The notes under the pieces: model-generated | The model's input: the letters and a program-made list of their open reading frames with translations, nothing else | Told to the model about the DNA's origin: nothing | The model's database searches: none | Made by a program: the position numbers and the translations under genes | In this document: positions 23,601-30,575 of the stretch, one piece after another | Numbering within the stretch: the first letter of the stretch is position 1 | Layout: every line of letters begins with the position of its first letter | Virus record (IMG/VR): IMGVR_UViG_3300045922_000567 | Location: 1-40,135 of that record | DNA: 40,135 bases | From: a virus | Strand: one strand, 5' to 3'

Positions 23601-24594
23601 GCGCCCGGCGTCGCTCGCAAGCCCGGTCATTTTCGGCACACCGCAAGTCGTGATGCTCGACCTGCCGCAGCTCAGCGAGGACCAGCCCGCCCATCGCCCG
23701 CTGATCGCCGCCCATGCCAGCCCTTGGCCCGGCGAGATCGCGGTCTTCCGCAGCGCGTCCACGGACGGGTTCGCGTTGCTGACCACCTTCGGCAGCCGGG
23801 CGCGGATCGGCACGCTGGCCTTCGACCTCTTTCCCGGCCCCACCTCGCGCTTCGATCTCGGCAACGTGCTGGTGGTCGATCTTCTGTCCGGAACGCTGGA
23901 AAGCGTGACCGACGTTGCCCTGTTCGGCGGCGCCAATGCGCTGGCGGTCGAGACCGCCGCTGGCCAATGGGAGATCGTCCAGGCAGGCGCGGCCCAGCTG
24001 ATCGCTCCCCGTCGCTACCGCCTGACCCGCCTGTTGCGAGGCCAGCGCGGAACGGAGCATGCCATGGGCAACCCCGCCCCGGCCGGGGCGCGGGTGGTCG
24101 TGCTGGGCGACAGCCTTGCCGCGCTGCCCATCGCCGAGGCCGACCTCGGCCTGCCGTGGAACTGGCGCGTGGGCCCGGCCGCGCGGGCGGTCAGCGACGC
24201 GAGCTACACCGCGCTGGGCTTCACCCCGGCCGGGCGCGGCCTTGTCCCCTTCGCCCCGGTTCATGTCGAACAGCCATGGCGGACCGCGCGCGCCCCGGGC
24301 GATCTGACCATCCGCTGGACAAGGCGGTCGCGCGCGCTGGCCGCGGATGCCTGGGAGCAGGTCGAGGTGCCGCTGGCCGAAGACATCGAGGCGTACGACG
24401 TCCAGATCCTCGATGGCCAGGCCGTCAAGCGCACGCTGACCAGCAGCACGACCTCCGTGCTCTACTCGGCCGCGCAGCAGACGGCCGATTGGGGCGCGCT
24501 GCTGGGGCCCGGCCAGACGCTGGCAATCCGCATCTATCAGCTCTCGAACCGCCTCGGTCGCGGCACGCCCGCCGCGGTCACGCTGCAATTCTGA
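20632..24594 (+). CDS. Tail tip 'megatron' protein, TIM-barrel (GTA gp15-like)
   Basis: A 1320-aa protein, about the length of Rhodobacter GTA gp15. The N-terminus is a glycine-zipper-like hydrophobic stretch (GSAIGGAIGGSILGV...GSTIGSVVDSWIV, residues 8-48). A glycoside-hydrolase-like TIM barrel occupies roughly residues 440-700, with Glu in FLIGTEMRG (~472) and in WFTELGCPA (~657) placed like a catalytic pair. The C-terminal part has phage tail/fibronectin-like repeats. It forms the tail tip that contacts the envelope and receptor. No convincing Shine-Dalgarno precedes the ATG (GAGATTTTTCT), unusual for this operon. Confidence 0.92.
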   Translation: MATLVLGTLGSAIGGAIGGSILGVTAATIGGFIGSTIGSVVDSWIVSSLAPAQKIEGPRLESLRIMSATEGAVIPRLYGRMRIGGNVIWATDFREEVRTTRQGGGKGGGPKVKTTEYLYFASFAVALCEGPITGIGRIWADGKPLDMTGITWRWYPGSETQTPDPFIAARMGAANTPAYRGTAYVVFEELALSTYGNRLPQLSFEVFRPLADPDTAEGLVKAVTMIPASGEFVYATETIRKGTGGTTAAENQNAVPDKADMVVALDRLQAMAPAVESVSLVVAWFGDDLRAGNCQIRPGVEAAAKTTSPKVWSVNGVTRAQAVLLGSDEDGRPVYGGTPADFAVVQAIQEMKARGLRVTFYPFVMMNVPPGNTLPNPYSDNAATPGQPVFPWRGRITCSPAAGFAGSVDKTAAAAAQVSAFFGTATPAQFAVSDDSVSWTGPADEWGLRRMILHYAHLCTVAGGVDAFLIGTEMRGLTTIRSSASAYPAVTAFKTLAADVKSILGPGTKVGYAADWSEYFGHHPQDGSGDVFFHLDPLWSDANIDFVGIDNYMPLSDWRDGFDHLDAQAGWPAIHDRAYLQANIAGGEGFDWFYASAANRAAQVRTPITDGVYGKPWVFRYKDLRSWWSNPHYNRPGGVESSTPTEWVPQSKPIWFTELGCPAIDRGTNQPNVFFDPKSSESFIPYFSRGWRDDAIQRAYLEAHYLWWGEAANNPISTVYGDRMLHVPECAAWTWDARPYPFFPERTDIWGDGPNWRLGHWLTGRLGAVSLAALVRHLCLRAGLPESRIDVSGLWGAIEGYAITALESPRASITTLSRHFGFDAIETEGVIRFRLRGRAPAATLGTDDLVASREGEDFELTRGQETELPQALKWQVARADEDYDAALVEARRITVDTTRIASEAFPMAIAPEEAERRCRRALMEAWIGRETATFRLPPSRLALDPADVIGLAHDGREVEFRLVSVADAEARGIEALRQDRAAYDLPPGEPRPASLASPVIFGTPQVVMLDLPQLSEDQPAHRPLIAAHASPWPGEIAVFRSASTDGFALLTTFGSRARIGTLAFDLFPGPTSRFDLGNVLVVDLLSGTLESVTDVALFGGANALAVETAAGQWEIVQAGAAQLIAPRRYRLTRLLRGQRGTEHAMGNPAPAGARVVVLGDSLAALPIAEADLGLPWNWRVGPAARAVSDASYTALGFTPAGRGLVPFAPVHVEQPWRTARAPGDLTIRWTRRSRALAADAWEQVEVPLAEDIEAYDVQILDGQAVKRTLTSSTTSVLYSAAQQTADWGALLGPGQTLAIRIYQLSNRLGRGTPAAVTLQF

Positions 24595-24615
24595 TCCCAA
24601 CCCGCGGGAACCGCC

Positions 24616-26139
24616 ATGTCCGACACCACGACCCATCTGGGCCTGCCCTATCTCCTAGCAGCGCAGGCGCAGAAGCATGTCACCCACAACGAGGCGCTGC
24701 GCCTGCTCGATGCCATGGTGCAGCTCTCGGTCCTCGACCGCACCCGCACCTCGCCCCCGGCCAGCCCGGCCGACGGCGACCGGCACATCGTGGCCTCGGG
24801 CGCGACGGGGCTCTGGGCAGGGTGGGACCTGAACATCGCCTACCGGGTCGACGGCGCGTGGATCCGGCTGGTGCCGCGCGTGGGCTGGCAGGTCTGGGTT
24901 GGCGATGAGGGGGTGCCGCTGGTCTGGACCGGCAGCGCGTGGCAGGACGTGGCAGATCGCCCGTTGCAGGTGCCGAGGATCGGCGTGAACACCACGTCAG
25001 ATAACACCAACCGCCTCTCGGTCGCCTCTCCTGCAACGCTGCTGAACCACGCGGGCGCGGGCCACCAGCTCAAGATCAACAAGGCCGCCGCGACCGACAC
25101 CGCAAGCCTGCTGTTCCAGACCGGCTTCTCGGGCCGGGCCGAGATGGGCACCGCCGGCACGGACGGCTTTTCGGTGACGGTCAGCGCCGACGGCAGCACC
25201 TGGCACGAGGCGCTGGTGGCCGACCCCGCAACCGGCAGCCTGAGCGCGCCGCAGGGGCTGCGCCTGTCCGACGGCACCGCCGCCGCCCCGGCGCTGTCGT
25301 TCTCCGCCGACCCCGACACCGGGCTCTACCGAGCCGGTGCCGATCAGATCGGAGCGGCCACCGGCGGTGTGCAGCGGTTCCTTCTGTCCACTACCGCGCT
25401 GTCGCTGACCTTGCCCCTGCTGGCTGCGGACGGGACTGCCGCAGCGCCGTCGCTGTCGTTCTCCGCCGATCCCGACACCGGGATATACAGGGCCGGTGGC
25501 GACACGCTCGGGTTCGCGACTGCGGGTGCAATCGTCGGCAGGTTCGACTCGGCCGGCCGGTTCATCGTCGGACCCGGAGCCTCGCAGAACGTCGGCGGCC
25601 AGGGCAGCGCACAAGTCATTGGCGCGGGCGCGCGGTTTGGCCTGCACCGCTTCAATGCAGGGGCAGGGTTCGGCCCTGTCATCGTCCTCTCGCACTCCCG
25701 GTCAAATACCGTCGGGGAAGTCGTCAGCCTGAACTCGGGCGATGCCATCGGGCAGATTCAGTTCTACGGCGCGAGCACCGGCGGGGCCTACGCCATGGGC
25801 GCGGACATCACGGCCTCGGTGGCGGCCACCCCGTCGGGCGGTGACATGCCCGCCCACATCCGCCTGCGCACGACGCCCGTGGGCGGGACGACGCCGACCG
25901 AGCGGGTGCGGATCACATCCGCGGGCGAGGTCGGCATCGGCACCGCATCGCCCACGGCGCCCCTGCACGTCAACGGTGCGGTGCGGGTGGGCAGCTTCAC
26001 CGTCGCCACCGTCCCCTCGGCCAGCGGCATGGGCGCGGGGGCGGTCATCTACGTCTCGAACGAGACGGGCGGCGCGGTGCCGGCCTTCTCGGACGGCACC
26101 AACTGGCGGCGCGTCACCGACCGCGCGATCATTTCCTGA
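24616..26139 (+). CDS. DUF2793 tail fibre protein
   Basis: A 507-aa protein. Residues 1-~110 are a DUF2793 attachment domain (HLGLPYLLAAQAQKHVTHNEALRLLDAMVQLSVLDR..., then WVGDEGVPLVWTGSAWQ). The remainder is a beta-rich fibre: two copies of DGTAAAPxLSFSADPDTGxYRAG about 53 residues apart, then a GIGTASPTAPLHVNGAVRVG segment typical of fibre tips, and FSDGTNWRRVTD at the end. It should be the receptor-binding fibre attached to the megatron. Its stop overlaps an upstream start of the next ORF. Confidence 0.85.
   Translation: MSDTTTHLGLPYLLAAQAQKHVTHNEALRLLDAMVQLSVLDRTRTSPPASPADGDRHIVASGATGLWAGWDLNIAYRVDGAWIRLVPRVGWQVWVGDEGVPLVWTGSAWQDVADRPLQVPRIGVNTTSDNTNRLSVASPATLLNHAGAGHQLKINKAAATDTASLLFQTGFSGRAEMGTAGTDGFSVTVSADGSTWHEALVADPATGSLSAPQGLRLSDGTAAAPALSFSADPDTGLYRAGADQIGAATGGVQRFLLSTTALSLTLPLLAADGTAAAPSLSFSADPDTGIYRAGGDTLGFATAGAIVGRFDSAGRFIVGPGASQNVGGQGSAQVIGAGARFGLHRFNAGAGFGPVIVLSHSRSNTVGEVVSLNSGDAIGQIQFYGASTGGAYAMGADITASVAATPSGGDMPAHIRLRTTPVGGTTPTERVRITSAGEVGIGTASPTAPLHVNGAVRVGSFTVATVPSASGMGAGAVIYVSNETGGAVPAFSDGTNWRRVTDRAIIS
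25270..25504 (+). repeat. Imperfect fibre repeat pair, 159-bp period
   Basis: CGCTGTCGTTCTCCGCCGA begins at 25292 and recurs (last base differing) at 25451; flanking bases also match imperfectly. The two units encode DGTAAAPALSFSADPDTGLYRAG and the near copy with S and I substitutions. The spacing of 159 bp (53 codons) keeps frame, so unit number could change by recombination. Confidence 0.8.
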
Positions 26140-26150
26140 TGGAGGCAGCC

Positions 26151-26378
26151 ATGGCACTGGAAGAACGCACCCGGCTCTACGAGTTCCTCGCCCGGCTCGA
26201 CCGCACGCCCGAGGGCGACAGGATCGTGGGGATGCAGGTGCAGACCATCACCGAGATTCTGCGCGACGGCGAGGTGATCGCGGCGACGATCAACCCGGCC
26301 ACCCCGCTCGACTGGGCAGGGCTGGCGGCGCTGATGCACCACGACGACCGCGCGGCGCTGCTGGCCGAGCTGGGCTGA
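26151..26378 (+). CDS. Small protein after tail fibre
   Basis: A 75-aa protein from ATG 26151 with GGAGG at 26141-26145; ATG 26139 overlapping the fibre stop is in frame and would add four residues. It reads MALEERTRLYEFLARLDRTPEGDRIVGMQVQTITEILRDGEVIAATINPATPLDWAGLAALMHHDDRAALLAELG. Family not recognised. As the last gene of prophage A after the fibre, it may be a fibre-assembly chaperone, but nothing in the sequence proves that. Confidence 0.65.
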   Translation: MALEERTRLYEFLARLDRTPEGDRIVGMQVQTITEILRDGEVIAATINPATPLDWAGLAALMHHDDRAALLAELG

Positions 26379-26569
26379 GGTTTTGAGCTGGCCTGTCTGA
26401 CGCTGCCGTGGACGCGCTGTTCGGATGGGCCTGACCGCGCTTTGAATCGAGTTCCGCAGCGACTGCTGGACGTCGAAATACTGCGGAAGGTCGGTTTTCC
26501 TCTTTCGCAACAGGTTCTTGATGTGTTCCGGCGGTGTTTTCCAGTGAAAACATTGATTCAAGTGGATAT
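26379..26569. other. Non-coding right arm of prophage A
   Basis: No gene seen in these ~190 bp. They include GTTTTC-CAGT-GAAAAC (26536-26551), a perfect 6-bp-arm inverted repeat just before the attachment site, and stretches richer in A+T than the surroundings. The hairpin could end late transcription or be part of the integrase-binding arm. No T tract is present, so I do not call a terminator. Confidence 0.5.
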
Positions 26570-26621
26570 TCAGCGGATTGCAAATCCGTGTAGATCGGTT
26601 CGATTCCGATACCCGCCTCCA
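26570..26621 (+). other. Attachment site: 3' part of tRNA-Cys(GCA)
   Basis: The sequence from 26573 to 26621 forms the 3' half of a cysteine tRNA: anticodon stem-loop GCGGA-TTGCAAA-TCCGT with anticodon GCA (26580-26582), variable loop, T-arm ATCGG-TTCGATT-CCGAT, acceptor strand ACCCGCC, discriminator T and encoded CCA at 26619-26621. No matching 5' half (expected to begin GGCGGGT) lies upstream; phage non-coding DNA does. Phage integrases commonly use tRNA 3' ends, leaving such fragments as att sites. I read it as the junction shared by prophage A (right end) and prophage B (left end). Confidence 0.85.
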
Positions 26622-26662
26622 TTTCTTTTCAAAGGGGTGGCAGACATTCGGACCGAGTGCCG

Positions 26663-26717
26663 CGGAACGGTTTTCCCATCGGTTTTCCCCTTTCCCGTTC
26701 CGTGCCGGGAACGTTCC
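26663..26717. promoter_or_regulatory. Palindromic operator candidate upstream of m5C methylase
   Basis: GGAACGTTCC at 26708-26717 is a perfect palindrome. The same half-site occurs as CGGAACG at 26663-26669 and CGTTCCG at 26696-26702, forming a wider inverted repeat around two copies of CGGTTTTCCC. The next gene is a methyltransferase with an N-terminal HTH, and methylases of the SsoII/Ecl18kI type use that domain to control their own operon, so this is a plausible autoregulatory site. Confidence 0.5.
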
Positions 26718-26806
26718 GCAGGGCTCGTGCGCCCCGGCCGTCGACCCGCCATGATCCTCCGTGAAACGGCAGTCAACCCTTGTTCCGGCATTGTTCGTGT
26801 GCGAGT

Positions 26807-28084
26807 GTGGGAAAAACAGTCCCGGGGGGTTGCCGTCATGACCGAGTTCTCCGAGCTGCGCTGCGCCGCGCCGCCGCCCTCGCGCTCAACGACGTGGCGG
26901 CTCTGCTCGGGGTCTCGAAGAGCACCGTCTACCGCTGGGAACATGGCGAGGTCGCAGCCGACGCGGAGGCGCTGACGCGGCTGCGCCGGCTGGGCGAGCC
27001 GCGCCTGCCGCTGGGCGATTTCCGCTTCATCGACCTGTTCGCGGGAATCGGCGGCCTGAGGCGCGGGTTCGATGCCATCGGCGGGCGCTGCGTCTTCACC
27101 TCGGAATGGGATCGCTTCGCGGAGCGGACCTACCGCGCCAACTTCCGTGACGGGCCGGAGCACCGGTTCGAGGGCGACATCACGAGGGTCGATCCGGCTT
27201 CGATTCCGGATCACGACGTGCTTCTGGCGGGCTTTCCGTGCCAGCCCTTCTCGATCGCCGGGGTGTCGAAGAAGAACGCGCTCGGTCGGGCGCACGGCTT
27301 CGCCTGCGACACCCAGGGCACCCTGTTCTTCGACGTCGCCCGGATCATCGAGGCCAAGCGGCCGAAGGTCGTTCTGCTCGAGAACGTCCGGAACCTGCTG
27401 TCGCACGACCGGGGGAACACCTTCCGGGTCATCCGCTCGGTGCTGACCGAGGAGCTTGGCTACCGCATCGATCATCGCGTCATCGATGCGCGCTGCTTCG
27501 TTCCGCAACACCGCGAGCGGATCTTCATCGCGGCCGTGCGCGGCGATCTCGGGCTCGACGTGGACCTGCAGACCATGCAGCTGCCACCGGTCGAAGAGGG
27601 GCCGCGCCTGGGTTCCATCCTGCACCGGGAGGACGGCTCGGAGCATGATCCGCAGTTCCTCGACGAGCACGGCCGCGTGCAGGCGCGCTACACCCTGTCG
27701 GACCACCTCTGGGGCTACCTGCAGGCCTATGCCGAGAAGCATCGCGCCAGGGGCAACGGGTTCGGCTTCGGGCTGACGGGGCCGGACGATGTCGCCCGCA
27801 CGCTCTCGGCCCGCTACCACAAGGACGGCTCCGAGATCCTCGTCGATCAGGGGCCGGGCCGGAACCCCCGTCGCCTGACGCCGCGGGAATGCGCGCATCT
27901 GATGGGCTTCGACCGGCCCGACGGCGCGGACTTCGTGATCCCCGTGTCGGACACCCAGGCCTATCGCCAGTTCGGCAATTCGGTGGTGGTCCCGGTCGTC
28001 ACGGCCGTCGCGCGCCATCTGCGGCCCGTCATCCTGCGCGCGGTCTCGATCGGGCGGGTGCTGGACACGGTCGCCGCGGAGTGA
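26807..28084 (+). CDS. m5C DNA methyltransferase of EcoRII-like R-M system, start disrupted
   Basis: A cytosine-5 methyltransferase with all key motifs: I (FIDLFAGIGGLRRGF), IV with catalytic Cys (GFPCQPFSIAG), VI (LLENVRNLL), VIII (QHRERIFIAAVR), IX (RLTPRECAHLMGFD) and X (YRQFGNSVVVPVV). An N-terminal HTH precedes (LNDVAALLGVSKSTVYRWEHGE). The best start, ATG 26838 (MTEFSELR...), is in the wrong frame because CTGCG is tandemly duplicated at 26856-26865; removing one unit gives MTEFSELRRAAALALNDVAALL. In the sequence as given, only weak starts remain in frame (GTG 26807, TTG 26780). Paired with an EcoRII-like nuclease and Vsr, it probably methylates CCWGG-type sites. Confidence 0.9.
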   Translation: MGKTVPGGCRHDRVLRAALRRAAALALNDVAALLGVSKSTVYRWEHGEVAADAEALTRLRRLGEPRLPLGDFRFIDLFAGIGGLRRGFDAIGGRCVFTSEWDRFAERTYRANFRDGPEHRFEGDITRVDPASIPDHDVLLAGFPCQPFSIAGVSKKNALGRAHGFACDTQGTLFFDVARIIEAKRPKVVLLENVRNLLSHDRGNTFRVIRSVLTEELGYRIDHRVIDARCFVPQHRERIFIAAVRGDLGLDVDLQTMQLPPVEEGPRLGSILHREDGSEHDPQFLDEHGRVQARYTLSDHLWGYLQAYAEKHRARGNGFGFGLTGPDDVARTLSARYHKDGSEILVDQGPGRNPRRLTPRECAHLMGFDRPDGADFVIPVSDTQAYRQFGNSVVVPVVTAVARHLRPVILRAVSIGRVLDTVAAE

Positions 28085-28088
28085 CCGC

Positions 28089-29327
28089 GTGCGCTACGGC
28101 TTCCTCTCCGACCATTTCGTCCGCATCGCCGCAAAGCGGCTGGCCGCTGTGGAGGCCGATACCCGCCGGTCGAACCAGCACGAGTTCAACGGGGTCGAGG
28201 CGCTGCGCAATGTCCTCGGTCCCGAGGAGTTCCGCAACCGCCCTGCCCGGTTCATCCGGCTCAGCGGCGAGAACGAAGCGGTGACGGACACCGCGCCGGT
28301 GTCGTGGTACGACTCCCGCCGCAACCAGCCCCATCGCTCGGCAGAGTGGCGGCTGTACTTCAAGGCGAACGCGGTCATGGAACTGGCCTCGGAGCGCGAC
28401 CTGCTGGTCATCGGCCTGCGGGCGGACGGCGAGATCCTGTTCATCGTCGCTCCCGAGGGTTCGACCCTCGAAAATCAGATCGCCTGGCTCTTCGGCCTTG
28501 ACGGCGAACTGGGCGGCGGGTTCCGCTTTGCCGACTACGAGGGCGGCAACGACCGCGGGCTCGACTTCGTCGCGAATTACATCCTCGAGGAGCTCGGGAT
28601 CGAACCGGCCGAGCCCGAGGCCGATCGCCTCGATCGCATCGTCGCGGACTGGGACGTCGATTTTCCGCCCTCTCGTGAGCTCTCCGCCGCGGCCCGGAAA
28701 CACGCGGGTGCGCCGGACCCGCGCGAGGATCCCGACGGCGCCCTGATGGGGTGGATCGAATTCGAGGAGGCACTGTTCCGCAGGCTCGAGCGGCTGGTGG
28801 TGGCCGAGCGCCTCAGGGCCGGTTTCGTCGCCGCCGGCGAGGCCGATGTCGACGGCTTCCTGTCGTTCTCCCTGTCGGTTCAGAACCGCCGCAAGTCGCG
28901 GATGGGCCTGTCGGTCGAGAACCATGTCGAGGCCATCCTGACCACCTGCGGGATCCGGCACGAGCGCGGCGCGCGGACCGAGGGCAGGAGTCGCCCGGAC
29001 TTCCTGTTTCCCTCATCCGCCGCCTACCATGACCCGGACTTCGACCCGCTGCTTCTGTCGATGCTCGGAGTGAAGTCGACCCTCAAGGACCGGTGGCGTC
29101 AGGTGCTGGCCGAGGCGGCGCGTATCGACCGCAAGCACCTGCTGACCCTCGAGCCGGGGATCTCGGTCGCGCAGACCGACGAGATGGCACGCAACGGCCT
29201 GCAGCTGGTCGTGCCCGCCGGCCTGCATCGGACCTTCACCGGGCCGCAGGCGGCATGGCTCATGGATTTCAAAGAGTTTCTGGAACTGGTCGCCGCCCGG
29301 CAGACGGGGGCAGGCGCTTGCGGATGA
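28089..29327 (+). CDS. EcoRII-family restriction endonuclease
   Basis: A 412-aa protein, near the 404 aa of EcoRII. Residues ~1-180 fit the EcoRII N-terminal effector-binding domain (HEFNGVEALRNVLG, RLYFKANAVMELASERDLLVIGLR). Residues ~272-400 are the catalytic domain: GLSVENHVEAILTTCGIRHERGARTEG, RPDFLFPSSAAYHDP, LGVKSTLKDRWRQVLAEAARIDRKHLLTLEPGIS. Asp304, Tyr313, Lys329, Arg335 and Glu342 match, from memory, EcoRII active-site residues at a constant offset of about five. As a type IIE enzyme it should need two or more sites to cut. GTG start with GGAG upstream. The exact target cannot be read from sequence; CCWGG or CCNGG-like is expected. Confidence 0.9.
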   Translation: MRYGFLSDHFVRIAAKRLAAVEADTRRSNQHEFNGVEALRNVLGPEEFRNRPARFIRLSGENEAVTDTAPVSWYDSRRNQPHRSAEWRLYFKANAVMELASERDLLVIGLRADGEILFIVAPEGSTLENQIAWLFGLDGELGGGFRFADYEGGNDRGLDFVANYILEELGIEPAEPEADRLDRIVADWDVDFPPSRELSAAARKHAGAPDPREDPDGALMGWIEFEEALFRRLERLVVAERLRAGFVAAGEADVDGFLSFSLSVQNRRKSRMGLSVENHVEAILTTCGIRHERGARTEGRSRPDFLFPSSAAYHDPDFDPLLLSMLGVKSTLKDRWRQVLAEAARIDRKHLLTLEPGISVAQTDEMARNGLQLVVPAGLHRTFTGPQAAWLMDFKEFLELVAARQTGAGACG

Positions 29328-29712
29328 CGGCCGCGAGGCTGTCGGGATTCCCGGCCTCGCATTCCCAGATCACGACGACCTGCCAGCCCGCGGCCTCGAG
29401 CGCCGCGGCCTTCCGGGCGTCGCGCTCGACATTGGCGGCGAATTTCGCCTGCCAGAAGTCGCTTCGCGTGCCGGGTGTGGTCGCGTTGCGGCAACCCTCG
29501 TGCCGGTGCCAGTAGCACCCGTGCACGAAGATCGCGATGCGCTGGCGGACCAGCACGATGTCCGGCGTCCCCGGCAGATCGCGGCGATGCAGGCGGAACC
29601 GGAAGCCCGCCGCATGGAGCGCCCTCCGGACCGCGAGCTCGGGACCGGTGTCGCGGCCGCGGATGCGGGCCATGTTGGCGCTGCGCGCCTGAGGGGTGAG
29701 TCTGTCAGCCAT
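29269..29712 (-). CDS. vsr: Vsr mismatch endonuclease
   Basis: A 147-aa very-short-patch repair endonuclease: MADRLTPQARSANMARIRGRDTGPELAVRRALHAAGFRFRLHRRDLPGTPDIVL carries the catalytic Asp, then IFVHGCYWHRHEGCR, the conserved Cys/His/Trp signature, and FWQAKFAANVERDARK. It nicks 5' of T in T:G mismatches made by deamination of 5-methylcytosine and so protects the methylated genome. GGAGGC precedes the ATG. It converges on the nuclease gene and overlaps its 3' end by 59 bp. With the methylase and nuclease it completes an R-M-V trio. Confidence 0.95.
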   Translation of the reverse strand: MADRLTPQARSANMARIRGRDTGPELAVRRALHAAGFRFRLHRRDLPGTPDIVLVRQRIAIFVHGCYWHRHEGCRNATTPGTRSDFWQAKFAANVERDARKAAALEAAGWQVVVIWECEAGNPDSLAAVIRKRLPPSAGRRPVPETL

Positions 29713-29998
29713 GCCGCTTCGCCTCCGTGCGGAGCAGTCCGGGGCAACGGCTGCACTCCGCGAGCCCTTTGCGACCTGCTCGGGATGGATGGCAGCACCG
29801 CTTGCCGGCCGCGGTCAACCTGCGCCCCGCATCATGGACAGCGCCGTGCGGAGGCGGTCCGTATGCCGAGAAAGCCCCCGGCGCGAGCGCCGGGGGAGTG
29901 CCGACAGGGAGGAGCCGGGATTGCCCGCCCGGCGCGGGATCTGCGTGGCGAAGCGGAGCGGCGAAATCTCGTCAGGGCAGACGCGGACGGGGGCTCGG
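29713..29998. other. Intergenic region between vsr and leftward early operon
   Basis: No convincing gene in these 286 bp. They should hold the vsr promoter and the end of the leftward operon. The strong hairpin at 29875-29896 is annotated separately. Nothing else structured was noticed. Confidence 0.6.
29875..29896 (-). terminator. Strong hairpin terminator of leftward operon
   Basis: CCCCCGGCGC (29875-29884) and GCGCCGGGGG (29887-29896) form a perfect 10-bp stem with a minimal loop. Read on the minus strand, the stem is followed by CTTTCTC. It lies about 100 bp after the last gene of the integrase operon and upstream of vsr, so it would separate these transcription units. Confidence 0.72.
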
Positions 29999-30397
29999 TC
30001 ACTCATGGTTGCAAAGGGTCGACCGGCGATCCAGCAGATCGTCGAGCCACGGAGCGCCACCCGGAGGTCGTCCGACCACCGCTTCGGCGCGCCGCAGAAG
30101 ATCGAGAAGTGGCGCGACCACCTCGCAGGTCGCCGGGTCGACAGTTTCAAGACGCGGAACAAGCTTGTCGCCATGCCGCTCAAGTTTCGCCTCCACAAGG
30201 ATCATCGCCTGTGCCTCGGCGCGCAGTTCCTCGAGCGCCTCGCGCAGCAGCAGCAACACCCGGTCATGAACATCCGCGCGGACGTAGGCGGTGTCGCGCG
30301 CGTCCACGGCGCAGTCGCACCATGTGACCTCGTGGCAGGCGCGCGCTGCGTCATAGTCGCCGGCATCCTGCAACCGGATGCGCTCAGGTGCCGGCAT
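29999..30397 (-). CDS. Uncharacterised early-left protein
   Basis: A 132-aa soluble protein, MPAPERIRLQDAGDYDAARACHEVTWCDCAVDARD..., with long helices (DRVLLLLREALEELRAEAQAMILVEAKL). ATG 30397 is chosen because GGAG lies eight bases upstream; a GTG at 30406 is too close to it. It is the last gene of the integrase operon, overlapping the previous gene by about 14 bp. Family not recognised. The C-terminus ends WLDDLLDRRSTLCNHE. Accessory or regulatory roles are open. Confidence 0.65.
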   Translation of the reverse strand: MPAPERIRLQDAGDYDAARACHEVTWCDCAVDARDTAYVRADVHDRVLLLLREALEELRAEAQAMILVEAKLERHGDKLVPRLETVDPATCEVVAPLLDLLRRAEAVVGRPPGGAPWLDDLLDRRSTLCNHE

Positions 30398-30575
30398 CTT
30401 CGGCACTCCGCTTCAGCCGCAGGATCGCCAGCGCAGCCTCGAGCGCGCCGATCTTCATGTCGTCAGTTTCCAGCATCCCTCCCTCTCTGACGATCCGTCG
30501 ACATTCGGCCGCCGCCATGGCCATCCCGGCGTGCCAGCCCGCGCGCCAGTCTTCGCTGCGATCATTCGCGCCCAT
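30384..30575 (-). CDS. 63-aa early-left protein
   Basis: MGANDRSEDWRAGWHAGMAMAAAECRRIVREGGMLETDDMKIGALEAALAILRLKRSAEDAGT is a helical, charged small protein. ATG 30575 is chosen because GGAGGAGG at 30585-30592 is at proper spacing; the in-frame ATG 30584 touches that site. It overlaps both neighbours, supporting a coupled operon. Family not recognised. Confidence 0.6.
   Translation of the reverse strand: MGANDRSEDWRAGWHAGMAMAAAECRRIVREGGMLETDDMKIGALEAALAILRLKRSAEDAGT

Noticed and set aside
20137-24636. Very long open frame on the minus strand opposite the megatron gene (about 1,500 codons)
   Set aside because: High GC at third positions commonly leaves antisense frames open. The plus strand encodes a recognisable GTA gp15-like protein and the antisense product has no protein-like pattern. 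The same holds for the antisense frames at 8805-11183, 14716-17040 and 26570-28018.
26560-26630. A complete tRNA-Cys gene
   Set aside because: Only the anticodon arm, T arm and 3' acceptor strand can be formed. No 5' acceptor strand (expected GGCGGGT) or D-arm is found upstream.
26838-26975. A separate small HTH gene starting at ATG 26838
   Set aside because: After the CTGCG duplication the ATG frame becomes low-quality (Cys, Pro, Ser, Arg-rich) while the HTH lies in the methylase frame, so this is a disrupted start of the methylase rather than a separate gene.
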